A DNA stretch of 49,920 nt from Chara braunii (GCA_003427395.1 BFEA01000275.1:2080569-2130488), one strand, 5' to 3'. Positions 23,688 to 35,885 are shown, counted from the stretch's first letter. Made by a program: numbers and translations. Notes: generated from the sequence alone by a model not told the origin.

Positions 23688-25648
23688 CCCAATGTCAGAA
23701 TTCGTAACGAAGGAGTGGTGTGAGGCGCCGCTTAGCGCACGCAACGCAGCGGGTTTGCGTTGACAGATGCGCAAAACACCCGCCGAGAGTGGAGCTGCAG
23801 AAGGAACCGTAGGAGGTATGGAGAAGGAGGACTAAGGGGAAGGCCCGTGGAAGCCATAGCCGAAAGCTAATGTATGCGACTGCGGGCAGTGGTAGAAAAA
23901 GGGGGGTAGCGTATGGTAGCGGGAGTTCCGTAGACAGAGACGAAGGGCCGCAGTAACAGGTAAGCGGCGGAGCGCGTGCGGTATCTACTTCGTCACGACG
24001 GAAGCTGGCGCCGGAAGCCGATAGACGAATTGTTGTATCACTCCACCCCCCTAGGGGCCCCGCATTGGGAAACTAACGTGGTGGGGGGGGCGAGCTGATA
24101 GATCATCCAAAAGAACGACGACCGAAAGTGAGCAGCGAATTAACATCGACGAGGATGCAACACCAGGAGCAGCAAATTAACACCGACGAAGACACAACAC
24201 CAGGTTGGATATGCGAAGCGATCCTGACCTGTTCCCTCGCCCCTTATCCTGATCCCGCCCCCATCCTGACCCCATCCCGTCTCACCTTTTGCCACTCCAC
24301 CAACACGATCACCGCAACTATCCTCCAATTCTAATCAACCACCCCAAACTCGCTCCGGGATTTCATCTCCCCTTCCCACCCCCTATCCCGTTCCCGTCTC
24401 GCCATACCTTCCTGCTGCCGTGCTCTCTCGCCCCCGACCCCGATCCCGATCCATCACCCCGAATTCGCCCCTGGCCCCTTCTCCCCCCTACCCTGATCCT
24501 GTGTCGCCATACCCTTCTGCTGCTGTATTGCATCCCCCGATCCTGATCCTGACCCGCCAACCCGTCCCATTCGGGCCCGCCTGCTTGCATCCAACCCCCG
24601 ATCCTATCCCGTCCTACTGTCCCGCCCCCGATCCCGATCAACAACTGTCGCTCCTTCTTCTTTCTCGTCGATACTCATCCGGGTATTACCGAAAGCGACA
24701 CTCAGGGGGGGGCAAGACGGTGATCAGGGTTAAGGGTCGGGGTAGTGGGCCGGGACAGGGAGCGAGGGAGGGCTCGCGGCCCAGGATGTGATCTGAATGA
24801 AGGGCCGGGGGCAGGGAGCGAGAGAAGGCGCACGATTCCTGTCCAATCCTGTTGGTGACAAATTAGCCCAGGATGTGATCCGAATGAAGGGCCAGGATCA
24901 GAGCAGGAGAATAGGGAGGTCGGGATGGGATTGGGTCAAAATTGAGGTCGGGACGGAGGGAACTTGGCCGGGAACGGTGGCCAGGATATGGGCTGGCGAG
25001 TCACAGGGCGGGTTTTAGCAAGAGTGGGTATGGCGGCACGGGGGGCAGGAAAGTATGACGGGATAGGTTCTGCCCGGAGGGATAGTTCGGCTTGAGATCG
25101 GGGTGGTGGATCGGGATGAGGGTGAGGGCGAAGGTCGGGTCTAGGGTTAGGAAGAGCGGGTCGAGATCGGGGCAGGTGGCGAGAAGGCGGATGGCGGGTC
25201 TGGATCAGGTTCGGGTTCAGAGACGGGGCGAATAGCGGGTCGAGACCGGGGTAGGAGGCAAGCAGGTGGGCCCGGATGGGACGCGTTGGCGGGTCATCGA
25301 CGGGCAAAGTGGGTAAGGAATAATGTGAGGGCAGTGGATCAGAGGGTGACGGGAGGAAGCGCGGGTGCGTGTATGTAAGAGTGGGAGTACGAGGTCGAGA
25401 GCGGGGGAGGGGGGGAGTGGGAAGGGAGATAGGGGGAGAAAGAGGGAGAGGTGCGGAAGGGGAAGGGAAGGGGAGTGACAGGGACTGAGAGAGAAACAGA
25501 CTGAGAGGGTGATTGAAATGACGATGCACAAAGGAAAAGGCAAGATGCAGCGAGTTCATCGGAAGATTGACTCTACATTGATCTACCGAGGGATAGCCAG
25601 ACACTATGCCAGGGGCGTCTTGAAGGGATCAGTCAGGGGGAGCCCCAT
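23688..25648 (+). promoter_or_regulatory. LINE 5' UTR (about 2 kb), strand-skewed GC-rich
   Basis: No reading frame looks like protein. From about 24220 to 24640 the plus strand is C-rich with repeated CCCGATCCCG-type words. From about 24700 to 25640 it is G-rich with GGGATCGGGG and GGGTTAGG-type words. The two halves could pair in RNA, and the G-rich half could form quadruplexes. Position upstream of ORF1 suggests it holds the internal promoter; no specific promoter element was identified. Confidence 0.6.
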
Positions 25649-27948
25649 GTGATGGCCGGGGGAGGAGAAGGACAAAAACAGGCGCAGGCGGACAACAACA
25701 TATTAGGGAGCCAGGCCAGTCGAGTAGGGGCACCGGATGCCGCTGACGCGACCCCCAAATCATGGGCAGACAGGGTAAAGAAACCCTTTTCTGATGAAAC
25801 AATATCAATCCAACGGAAGAAAGAAGGAGAAGAAGGGAAACAAAAGGAAGAATGGAAAATTCCGCTGGGGAATCTGACGACGGTGGGAGCCTTTTTTCTG
25901 ACCCGCCTCCTCTCGGCCTCAGAGAAACAAAATTCTACATCAGGGGGGAAGATCCACTATAGTCAAAGCTCTCCCCGGGGAAACTGTAAAAACGAGTGAT
26001 GAACTGTATATGCGGCACGCCAGCAACTGGGCGTTTCATGATGACGCCGCATTTAAATCTACGAGTGACAAGGTGGGTTGAATTAGAGAACGCCTGGGAA
26101 CCTTTAAGGGGTCTGTTGAAGGAGCTCATGAGTTTTTTCTTATACAACCAATTTCATCATCCGTTATTACGGTCATCTGCATGTACGATGTAGACAAGAA
26201 AACAATGGACGAATGGAGATCACTTCGCTGTGGAGGATCTGATGTCCAGATCTACTCCTGGTCCCCCCCGAAACAACAGCGACGGGAAGAGCGGAGGAAG
26301 CAAAAGATGAGAGAATATTTCTGGGTAGAATTGAGGCACATCCCGATCGAGATTCAGGCTGCGTTCATACAAGACTTCGCAGAGAAATTTGACGTGGTCG
26401 ACTTCATCGACCCCTTCCCACTGCATGTCCTATGGGGAGATGACTACCTCATGTTAGCCATACGACTAGCTGAGGGTCAGATCTTCACCATCGACAACAT
26501 AATCCCTTACTGCACCGGTGGGAAAATATATCGCATTCATACCGCCCACAAACTACGGCCGTGGTGTGTCAAATGCCAGACCTATGGGCATTTATACACA
26601 GACACAGCGTGCACCTGTCACCCTTCTCAAGCAGCCAAACCCACAGGGCGCTTGCAAAAAAACCCTTTTGCAGACACCCGGTGGCGGCCAGTCGACCCAG
26701 GCCATGAAGGCTGGGTCTATATAGAGGAACCGGGACAAGGGGGGGGGAGGGGGTAGTAGGTTGGACATGGGACGGGCAGCGTGAACCACAACAGGACACC
26801 AGACCTCCAGCGGCTTGGACTCCTCCGAAAACCTTGGAATCCCACCTGCAACAGTGAACCCAATTGACCCCCGTGATGACAGAAAAAAGGGAACTGTGGA
26901 AAAATGTCAGGACGAATAAGCAAGGCAAAAAGAAATTTTTAGAGGTACAGCCTAGAACAGGAATTGAATCCGGGGTCAACAGGTTTACTCCGCTGTTGAG
27001 AGAATCTAGCCATGGCGGGGGTGGGGAAGATGGGAGTATTGGGCAGGAGGAGGGTTAGACAAGTCAAGAAAGTCAGGAGATCGTAATGATGTAAAAACAG
27101 GGAGAAGACCGGGGTGTCTTTACGACCTCTAATAACGTTCCGCCCTCTGGTGGGAAGGAGGGGGGGGGAGGGGACCAAGATGATACTCGATAGGAGGATA
27201 ACAGGCCACAGATGGGAGGACCCAAGGATCAGACCCACCACACACCACCCCCTCAGGAACAGCACCTTGCACACCAGACAGAACAGGCGGGGCGGAGCCA
27301 AGACGACCAGGGGAGGGAACAAACGATGCAACAAATACAACCCCAACAGGCACAACAAGAGCCACAATAGATACAGACACACCACGCACCGCCTCCCCCG
27401 GAACAGATGGACCAGACATAATTAATACATAGGACGGGGTAAGGTCAAGACGAACAAACCCAACAGACGCAACATGTGACACAACAGTCACAAAAGACAC
27501 ACCAGGTGCAGCAAGCGGAGCTATCTATGCAAGGACGACAAGAGCAAGTGACACAACAGTCACAACAACCACACAGGTGCAGCAAGCTGAGCAGTCTATG
27601 AACAGACAGCCACTCCAGCAGTTACGGTTAAAGCAGCAGGCAAGGGCGAAGCAGTCACATCAACCAGCACCACCAGCACAACCATGGGCAGAGCCATCAC
27701 AACAACAGGCAGGGCAACATAATTTAGAGGAGAATTGTCCACTGCACGCGCAAACTTCGCAGGTAGAACACAAACATTATACGTCGGATTTTTTTTCGGA
27801 CGCCTTCGGGGTCCGGCCAATGGACATAGATACCTCCTCCCCTCCGTCAGATGTTGAAATGGTGGACAGCCAAACGGACCCAGACGGCCCCCCCAAAGGA
27901 AATGGACCTGGATCAGAAGATCCATATAATCACGGAATGAATTATTAA
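25649..27948 (+). pseudogene. LINE ORF1 (nucleic-acid-binding protein), frameshifted
   Basis: The start at 25649 gives MMAGGGEGQ and reaches SWADRVKKPF by about residue 45, a common opening in plant LINE ORF1 proteins. The frame shifts near 25975. The next frame reads TSDELYMRHASNWAF, has one TGA at 26079-26081 where Trp is likely, and continues to the open section 26181-26756. That section carries the DUF4283-like core (EYFWVELRHIPIEI, YLMLAIRL) and a zinc knuckle CVKCQTYGHLYTDTAC, spaced C-x2-C-x4-H-x6-C where x4 is normal at the end. A long low-complexity Pro/Gln-rich tail (about 26760-27760) crosses further frameshifts, and the last segment ends PMDIDTSSPPSDVEMVDSQ before a stop at 27948. 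The product would bind LINE RNA. Confidence 0.75.
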
Positions 27949-27977
27949 ACATTTACGGTCTGAGACCACTAAGGAGG

Positions 27978-30900
27978 GTGATGGGAGGGGACAAATACTG
28001 GGACACGTCGTACGTAGAACTGGTTACTCTCTTAAACAACAACCCGACACTCAGAGTTGCACTGACAACCGGCCCCCTTGCCCATTTAACATCGGCAGAG
28101 AGCTTCCAGAGAATCCTAGCCATCGCCCGTAGCCGTTTTCGCCCTCCATCCGCCCCAGGTCACGAGCATTCTCAACATCCCCCCACCCCTGCACCTGGTG
28201 CACGGGTGGCTACACAAGGGGAGGATGGGGAGAAAGGGATGACTTCCAGAGGCCTCAAGCTACGACAACTCGTGTGGAAAGGGGTCTTTTCGAGCTGCCC
28301 CTCACCGTTACAAATGACATAGTAGTAATCCCTATGCACAAAATAGATGGGAAATGGGAGATTGGGCTATCCCCTATAGGGGAGCATGGCGGGGTGACGC
28401 TGCAAGGGTGGAACTTCTCGGACCAGATCCCAGATATCAAAGAAAGGGACAGAGTCTTCACGGGCCAAATGCAAGCTTTTGTGCCCAGACACTACGCACC
28501 TGGGGCGAGGGCGGGGATGAGATTTGTGGGTATCGACCTTCAGATGGCAAGGAATGACCTGTACCTGTTGTTCGAACCCAATAAAAATGCCAATCTGCGT
28601 TGGTTTAGTCACACTGCACTGCTTGATCTACAGCATGCAAAGGTTAAGACCAGTGAATACTGGTCTGAAGATGACGTGTGCAAATGCCTATGTAGAATCC
28701 TGTGGAAGAAAGTTCTGCTTCTAGACACATGGGACACCAACATGGCACTCCCTGTAAGTACACCCTCCCATCCAGAAATGACCGACTTGGAAACACTATA
28801 CTGTAGAAATCCGGCCTGGAAACAATGTGTTAGAACGACAGACTTAGATCTCCGTTCTATAAACGTAAACGGCTTAACAACCTACAATCCAGAAAAATGT
28901 CAGGCTATTTGGGATCAACTTAGGGGGCTGGGGGGGAGACAATGGCCAGATGTGATATGTGTGTAGGAGACCCACCTGCAGGATAAACCAGCACATAACA
29001 GAGCTCACAAGATGGTTTGGCCCCATACGGCGGTAACGGCATATGCCAATGGACCTGGTTCAACGGGAGTAGTGATTTGGATACCCCCCGACTCCAGATT
29101 TGAGATGGTCCATTGGGCGGTGGACGAGGAAGATGGATGGTGGGTGTCAGTACTGGGAATGCTGGAGCTAGAGTTGCTATGCATCTTATGCATCTATTCC
29201 CCTAACACGGTTAGGGAAAGAAGAACCTTTTTAGGCAACCTAGGGACACGCGTACCGGATGGCACCCCGTTGGTTATTGCAGGAGATTTTAGTGTCGCCC
29301 CAGAGAGAGGGCACGACAGATGGAACCCTCAGGGGTCCCCCACTTTTGCAGCGGAGGAAGACGAACAAATGTTTGCTGACCTGTGCGAAAGCCTCGCAGT
29401 CTTCGACACCTTCCGCCGTTTGCACCCTATGGACCGGACCTTCTCCTGTGTAAGGGACAGCGATCCGACTAAGCTGTCCAAATCGCGAATCGACCTCATA
29501 CTACTCTCCAACGACTTAGAAAACGCTCTTCGATGGGCTGCCATCCTCCCACGCAGTCCACATCCCAGCCTGGATCACAAAACATGCGGGATAATACTCA
29601 CTATGCGGAAAAGACCGGATCAAGGACCCAATTTTTTAAAGCTAAACACCTCACTTCTGAACGACCACCAATTTAAGCAAATGATTCAGTAGGAGTGGCA
29701 GTTTTGGCGCCAACAAAGAGCTCACGTCGACTCATTCTCCACGTGGTTCAACAACGGCTTGATCTTCTTAGCCAAAAAATGGAAAGACTTACTCCTCTAA
29801 AGCCAAAGCAGCTCTGGGACACCAACATGAATTTACCATCCATAAGGAACTGCTAAGTCTGAAACACCAGGCAGATTCACACTTTCTCACCACACACATG
29901 CAGGAAGTGAAGGCCAAACTTTTCCAATATGCACAGCATAGGTGGCAATGCATCAGGATATGAGGGAAAATGTGTAAGTTCACTCAAGAAGCCACAATGG
30001 ATACCCATTTCTTTAGCATGGCGACTGCCCGCACGAGACGTACGATAATTGAGGCATTGTATGACCTGGACAGAGAGGACGAAATCATAGCGACAAATAC
30101 TGCACATTGCATCCTAATCACACAGATTTTTCAAACAACTCTATACATCCCAACTCCTAACCCCGCGAGGGGAGGCATGGACGCGAGATCTGGAGGAGTT
30201 CCTAACGCCTATGGACAAGTGTCTCTCCCCCACACAGCGAGATCACCAAGAACGTCCCCTGACAAAGGAGAAGATATGGGCAACACTTCTTAGGATGAGG
30301 GAAGAGAAAACACCGGGTATTGATGGTTTCCCCAAAGAGTTTTGAAAAACAATGTGGTCAGAATTGAGCACAGATCTGTGGGCTTTCTACCAGCAGGTTT
30401 GGGAGGACGGGGAAATGAGGGAAGTAGTGGGGAAAGGAGTGTTGACTATGCTGTACAAAAAATGGGATAAAGTGAACATTAGGAACTATAGACCAATTAT
30501 TCTTCTTACAATGGTCTACAAATCCTCTTCAAAGCCTTGGCGAATCGTACGGCGAAGATCCTGACAGACGTGATCCACCTAGCTCAGACAGGGTTCATGA
30601 CCTGTAGGAACATACAAGAGAATATATTGTTGATAAATGAAATTGTTTGTTTAGCGCGAAGACACCGGGCAAAACGCGGCAATCGTCTTCATCGATTTTG
30701 AGAAGGCATACGATCACATCGACTGAATTTTTCTGGATATATGTTTGGAAAAAATGAACTTTGGGCCGGTTTTCAAGCGATGGGTACGCATCCTGCACAA
30801 AAATGTCACCACCTGTGTACAGGTAAATGGACCGGTGATGCCTCCTTTTGAGCTTCAGCGATCGGTCAGGCAAGGAGACCCCACTGCCCCCTACCTCTTC

Positions 30901-33316
30901 TTGGTCATCATGGAGGCTCTCTCGGCTAACTTGAGACACAACAAAGGTCTAACTCGAATCAGGATCACCGATATCCTGAAAGAAGCGGTACCCATCTGCT
31001 CCCTGTTTGCGGACGACCTTACTATTATGGTTGAAGTAAATACACAAAACATGGAAGAAATCCAGACCCTCATGAACCGCTTCGGTAGCGTCTCAGACAT
31101 GACCGTCAATTAGGGGCAAAAAACTGTGGGTTGGTGGCTACACCACCAGGGGGGCAAACCACCAAAGAGCCCGCGCATCACTTGGCTTCCCCCGGACGAT
31201 CCCCTTAGAGTCTTAGGAGCGTCGCTCACAGCAAAAGGAAAACCCGTCACAAATGATGAGTGGCTGATTAGACCGGCACATGCCAAGCTACTAAGATGGA
31301 ACCACAAACACACTTCAATTTTTGGGCGGGCTCTAGTCATCAACAACGTTGTGCTTGCCACTCTTTGGTATAGAGCCATCCTTTGACCCATGAGTAAAGG
31401 AGGGCTTAAGACGCTCAAGCAACAACTGACGGCCTTCCTATGGAGAGGGGATAGTAGTAATACCCATGCCATCAGTCGTGTGGCATGGGACGCTGTCGTT
31501 CAACCCAAGGTCGGAGGGGGGCTTGGAATAGTGGACCCTCCCACACAGTTTCAAGCCCTCAGCGTCCACTTGATCCAACATATTATTTTCGAAACCTCCT
31601 CCCCCTGGGTTCCCCTAACGCTGACGCAAATCGCGGCCTTGGCCCCGGAAGCCTCTCCAGAAACTGACCCTCTGATATGGCTCGAGGACAGATACTGGAG
31701 ACTCCACAGGAAATACACGAATGGTGACCCGACAGATGAACATTGGATACGTCTCCTGCGCACGTGGAGGAAACTCCCACTCCCCGACCGCCCCGCCCCG
31801 GACAGATGAGAGAAGATAATAAAGCACCCGCTGTTCGACAACAGATTAATCACAGACTCCCTCGACTAGGTAAGGAACGACTTGGACTCTCCATGAAAAA
31901 TTTGGGTGAAACATGGGGTGCTGAGGGTGGGGGACCTATGAGATGGGGAAAGCGGAGAATGGAAAAGCGCCACAAGAATGAAAAGATGTCTGCGCTACTG
32001 CCACTCACTCGAGTCCACAATGGAAGAACTTATTGAGAGTTTCCCCATCCAATGGTACACTAAGCTTAAGAAAGGTCCAACGTTGGAAGACGACGATTGA
32101 GTGGGGTTACCTGCCCACGAATCACAAATAGGCCGGGTGCACATAGTGGATCAGACACAAGTCCTGATTGAATGTTACACTATCACAGAAACAGGGCGGC
32201 TGCAAGAGAGTAGACAACCCTTCATCTAGAAAAGAAAATAAGAAGTCTATCGCATCAGGGTGATCGAAGAGGGGAGCGTATCGTCCAATGATCCCGATTG
32301 AGAACCTCCCCCTTGATCCCCAAGAATGGCGATGGTCGTGGAAAGACAGGGGAGGGCGGGGACGGGGGGAGGAAAAAACGATCCATTTAGCCGCCCTAAA
32401 AACGAAGTCCGTCTACCGAGTGGTCAGACCCAAGCGTAGGCTACGAGACGTGGTGGAGGACAGATGGCAGCGCCATCTAAATGTAGATAGAAGCACACTC
32501 AAACCTATCCAATGATTCAACGAGTATCAGAAAAGGCCGGCAAAAATCTCCGCTCTTCAATGGCAAATCACTCATCGCTGCCTACCGACCAATGACTGGC
32601 CGATTGATCATACACGGCTCGAACAGCAAGGAAGGGCGCTCCCCTGATGCCGGGGTTGCCGCCAAAATTTCCCCGGAAAAAAGCATCCTGAGACGGTCGA
32701 GCACATTTTCCTACAATGCCCTGCAGTTGTCTTGTTATGGAGGTGGCGGGACAGGATCTGGCGGCACATCGTTCCAGGCTCATTATGGCCTTGGGACTGG
32801 AGGGCAATCCTGCTAGGATACTACCCCCATTTTCGCGACAACACCTTTGTAGCAAATATGTACTCTCTGGGCAGGCGTACTGTCCTATGGGCCATATGGT
32901 GGCGAAGATACATCCTGGAATTAGAGGGGGCCAGGGTGGAAGAGGGGGAAGTCACAGAGCAGATACGGCTGTTTTTCCAACATGAGATCACAACACAATG
33001 GCAGAGAGTAAAGGAAAATCTGAGTCAGGTGCACAGCAGGGGTGACATTAAAAACATTATCTCCCGGTTTTGTGAAGGCTGGCTGGGGGGGGAGAGGGAG
33101 GGTTGGGTCGCGAGGGTGAGTTGGACAGGAGACAGGTTGAACCAGCAGAACGAAGGACATGGAGAGGGACAAGAGGGAGACTTGGAAAGGGACTATCAGC
33201 TTCACTTTAAGGACTGGACAAGGGTGGATCCCAGAGAGCAGCTGAGACCTGCGCAGGATTTCGGTGATCCCTTTCCCCCTCACCCGCTGGCCCTGGAGGA
33301 ATATCTGGGGACTTGA
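27978..33316 (+). pseudogene. LINE ORF2: N-terminal extension, AP endonuclease, reverse transcriptase, zf-RVT
   Basis: ORF2 begins about 30 bp after ORF1. The first 190-290 codons (27978-28840, with a frameshift near 28260-28320) form a domain I do not recognise. AP endonuclease follows: LRSINVNGL, DVICV*ETHL (the stop is where Gln is usual), GDFS where GDFN is usual, SRIDLILLS and SLDHKTC (to about 29590). A linker leads to reverse transcriptase with TPGIDGFPKEF, IRNYRPIIL, QTGFMTCRNIQENIL, FIDFEKAYDHID, RQGDPTAPYLF and FADDLTIM (about 30310-31030). A C-terminal zf-RVT-like finger (CRGC then EHIFLQCP, near 32660-32725) and a conserved tail (LGGEREGW, HFKDWT, DPFPPHPLALEE) end at the TGA of 33314-33316. 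Frameshifts occur near 30525 and 30650 and at least seven stops are present, so it is inactive. Confidence 0.88.
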
Positions 33317-33811
33317 GACATTTACCCTCTCTCAGTCAGCAAGGAGGCCTCTCAATGACATGTGCCAGGGACAGGGCCCCAGGTGCCTTGTGGAGGAATA
33401 TAGTAGGATATAGCATGTTGCAGTGCAGTTCATTCTAGAAACAATCCAGTAAACTTCAGCCAATGTCAGCTGATTTCAGCTGATTTCAGTGCAGTTCAGT
33501 GCAGCTCATTTCAGTCTTTTTTCTGTTGTTTCAGCCTTTTTCAAACACACGCTACTGCAGAGTGCAAAGACACAATAGACGCCATGAGGATAGTAGGTGG
33601 ATGGCAGAGGCTAGGGGATGGAGGGAGACTCCACCGGTGCCCCCCGGTGTTCCTCCCCCAATACCCGACCCTGCTGCAGGTTAGGTATGGAAAAATAGAT
33701 TGGATATGGGACGCTGGACCCAGTTTCCAGCACAATGGCGCCACTCTCAAGATGTTCTGTTTAAAAATAATAATAATAATAATAATAATAATAATTAAAA
33801 AAAAAAAAAAA
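33317..33811 (+). other. LINE 3' UTR and (TAA)n/A tail
   Basis: After the ORF2 stop there is about 445 bp of non-coding sequence. It includes a stretch rich in TTCAG and TGCAGTTCAG repeats (33428-33535) and the tail module GGGACGCTGGACCCAGTTTCC (33709-33729). The element ends in (TAA)n at about 33767-33796 and an A-run up to the TSD. Confidence 0.85.
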
Positions 33812-33849
33812 AAGTTGGTTCCACCCAGATCACATAAGGTCAAAAACTG

Positions 33850-33946
33850 GCACTGTACCAATGAGCCCAGTAGCTCAATTGGTACAGCCCCAAACTGTTG
33901 AAATACAGACCCGAGTTTGAATCCAGATATAATCAGATGACAAGAA
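33850..33946 (+). repeat. tRNA-like SINE head (interrupted)
   Basis: A-box-like TAGCTCAATTGGTAC and B-box-like GAGTTTGAATCC are spaced as in a tRNA. The same family is present at 45185-45260 (AACTATTGAAGTGCAGAAC, GTTCGAATATAGAT). The composite at 33947-36458 inserted just after it; its continuation is at 36476, where GGGGCCGGTCCGAT echoes GAAGCCGGTCAGTTTCGA of the 45.2-kb copy. Confidence 0.6.
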
Positions 33947-34518
33947 CCAAATCAAGGGGGGCTGTGTCAACCAGTACAAAAATACTACCTAGTCTTGCGG
34001 GGTCTATCAGAGGGGGTATGCTCTTGCATGGCTTAGTCTCTAGGGCAGGATAGGGATATAAGTCGCTCGGCTAGTCCAAGTTCTGCCTAGCCTTGGGTAA
34101 GTTAGGGGAAGGACGGTAGGATGTGTCTGTGGGCGCCAGCTTGCCATGCCTAGGTGCTTGTGCCAGCTTATCGGGCAGACTCTCTAACTACTGGGGCCTG
34201 TAGAATTTGCATGAGCCAGGCATCCCAAGTTCCCATACGGCAAGATTCATCCGCTTCAGCTTCCACTAGGGCTGGGTAACTGCCCAGCCCTGGTGCTTGT
34301 CACTGCTTTTCGATCCAAGTTGCCCTCGATACTGCTAGGGTGACGGTCCTCAGTGCTGGCCACACTGAGGTAGGATAGTGGGGATAGGGCATGCACTAGG
34401 AGTATTGACGTGAGGATGGGTTGGGAGGTGGCCCCACCCTGTCAGGACAACCATTGGCTGCCTGCTGCCAGCAATCTCCGTGTGTCTGGTCATTGGCCTC
34501 TACAACACCCTGGGCTTA

Positions 34519-34582
34519 AAAGAAGAAGAAGAAGAAGAAGAAGAAGAAGAAGGAGAAGAAGAAGTACAACAACAACAACAAC
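34519..34582 (+). repeat. (AGA)n then (CAA)n microsatellite
   Basis: Simple repeat forming the tail of the first unit of the composite. Confidence 0.93.
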
Positions 34583-34690
34583 TGATGTAGCTCAGTGGTT
34601 AGAGCACCGGTTGGAAATGCGCAATGTGGTATGAGGTTGTGGGTTCAAAACTCCACAGCCTCTCGCATGGACACCGGCAGGGCATTAGAA
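34580..34690 (+). repeat. tRNA-like SINE head at start of second unit
   Basis: A-box-like TAGCTCAGTGGTTAGAGCAC and B-box-like GTGGGTTCAAAACTCC are present. A further tRNA-like pair (TAGTACGAGTGGTAGA and GGTTCGAGTCC) lies at about 34890-34945. No acceptor stem or anticodon arm convincingly folds, so these are retroposon promoters and not tRNA genes. Confidence 0.6.
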
Positions 34691-35137
34691 TGACGCACGG
34701 CTGGACTCCCCTGGGCTGACGCATGGTACTATTACGGACACTGCCTGCGCACCACCCAGGGGGTCAGTTCATGGTTGTTGTATGCTGGTCTAGTCTTCAC
34801 GTTGGTTGCTGGTTGTTGTTGGGTTTGGTCACTCTGATAATCTCCCCCAGTCCAGACATTACACACATTATATCCACTTCCCACGGTAGTACGAGTGGTA
34901 GAACCCTCCAGTTTCATACTGAAGGTCACAGGTTCGAGTCCGGCTCCGGACTTTGGGGGGGTCCTGTCCAGATAGACCTGTCTCTACCACATATATACAT
35001 ACATGAGATACTACCCCAGATAGCACAATCCATACACACATATACAATACTCAAGGTACACATTCACATGTACGTACTAGTGGAGGTGATGGGATCACCT
35101 CTCACCAGTACTCAGTACTCACTTCGAAGATGCTCCA

Positions 35138-35533
35138 TGGTGGGGAGCAGCATACAACCATACATATGGCCCATGGGCACNNNNNNNNNNNNNNNNNNNN
35201 NNNNNNNNNNNNNNNNNNNNNNNNNNNNNNNNNNNNNNNNNNNNNNNNNNNNNNNNNNNNNNNNNNNNNNNNNNNNNNNNNNNNNNNNNNNNNNNNNNNN
35301 NNNNNNNNNNNNNNNNNNNNNNNNNNNNNNNNNNNNNNNNNNNNNNNNNNNNNNNNNNNNNNNNNNNNNNNNNNNNNNNNNNNNNNNNNNNNNNNNNNNN
35401 NNNNNNNNNNNNNNNNNNNNNNNNNNNNNNNNNNNNNNNNNNNNNNNNNNNNNNNNNNNNNNNNNNNNNNNNNNNNNNNNNNNNNNNNNNTGGTGGGGAG
35501 CAGCATACAACCATACATATGGCCCATGGGCAC
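35138..35533. other. Assembly gap of 310 N between identical 43-bp ends
   Basis: Bases 35181-35490 are N. The 43 bp immediately before (35138-35180) and after (35491-35533) are identical, starting TGGTGGGGAGCAGCATACAA and ending GGCCCATGGGCAC. All reading frames that span this are meaningless. Confidence 0.97.
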
Positions 35534-35599
35534 ACATCTATACACAGTACATACACAGGGCATACACACACATGCACAACCATACAATCAACTGATAAC

Positions 35600-35823
35600 G
35601 ATGATAAGCGTCTCGATGATAAGTACCCCGCCTTAAAAACACAGCTAGGGTCTGTGGTGGAAGAGTAGAGGGCGTGAGTCACTAGTTGGTCTGGTGGGTT
35701 CTAACTGGTGATGATGATAGGCGTCTCGATGATAAGTACCCCGCATTAAATATACAGCTAGGTCTGTGGTGGGAGAGTAGAGGGCGTGAGTTACTAGTTG
35801 GTCAACTTAGGGGTTACACACAC

Positions 35824-35885
<62 letters not shown>

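Larger units (their letters stand above)
23672..33827 (+). mobile_element. Near-complete 10.1-kb LINE with 16-bp TSD
   Basis: AAGTTGGTTCCACCCA is found perfectly at 23672-23687 and 33812-33827. The 10,124 bp in between hold, in order, a GC-rich 5' UTR (to about 25648), ORF1 with a zinc knuckle, ORF2 with AP endonuclease, reverse transcriptase and a C-terminal finger, a 3' UTR, and a (TAA)n/A tail that directly touches the 3' TSD. Poly-A tail plus long TSD is the signature of target-primed reverse transcription. The element is longer than ordinary plant L1 elements of about 6-7 kb. Both ORFs are now broken, although the TSD is still perfect. The plus-strand orientation is unambiguous. Confidence 0.92.

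Noticed and set aside
25140-25170. Telomere repeat (GGGTTAGG words)
   Set aside because: Only isolated degenerate words occur inside a G-rich LINE leader. There is no tandem TTTAGGG array.
24936-25604. 222-codon minus-strand Pro/Ser/Leu-rich frame
   Set aside because: It is the reverse strand of the G-rich LINE 5' UTR. Low-complexity frames are expected there.
34723-35595. 290-codon frame across the N gap, and the other long frames with undefined residues
   Set aside because: They exist only because N codons do not stop translation. The surrounding DNA is a retroposon.
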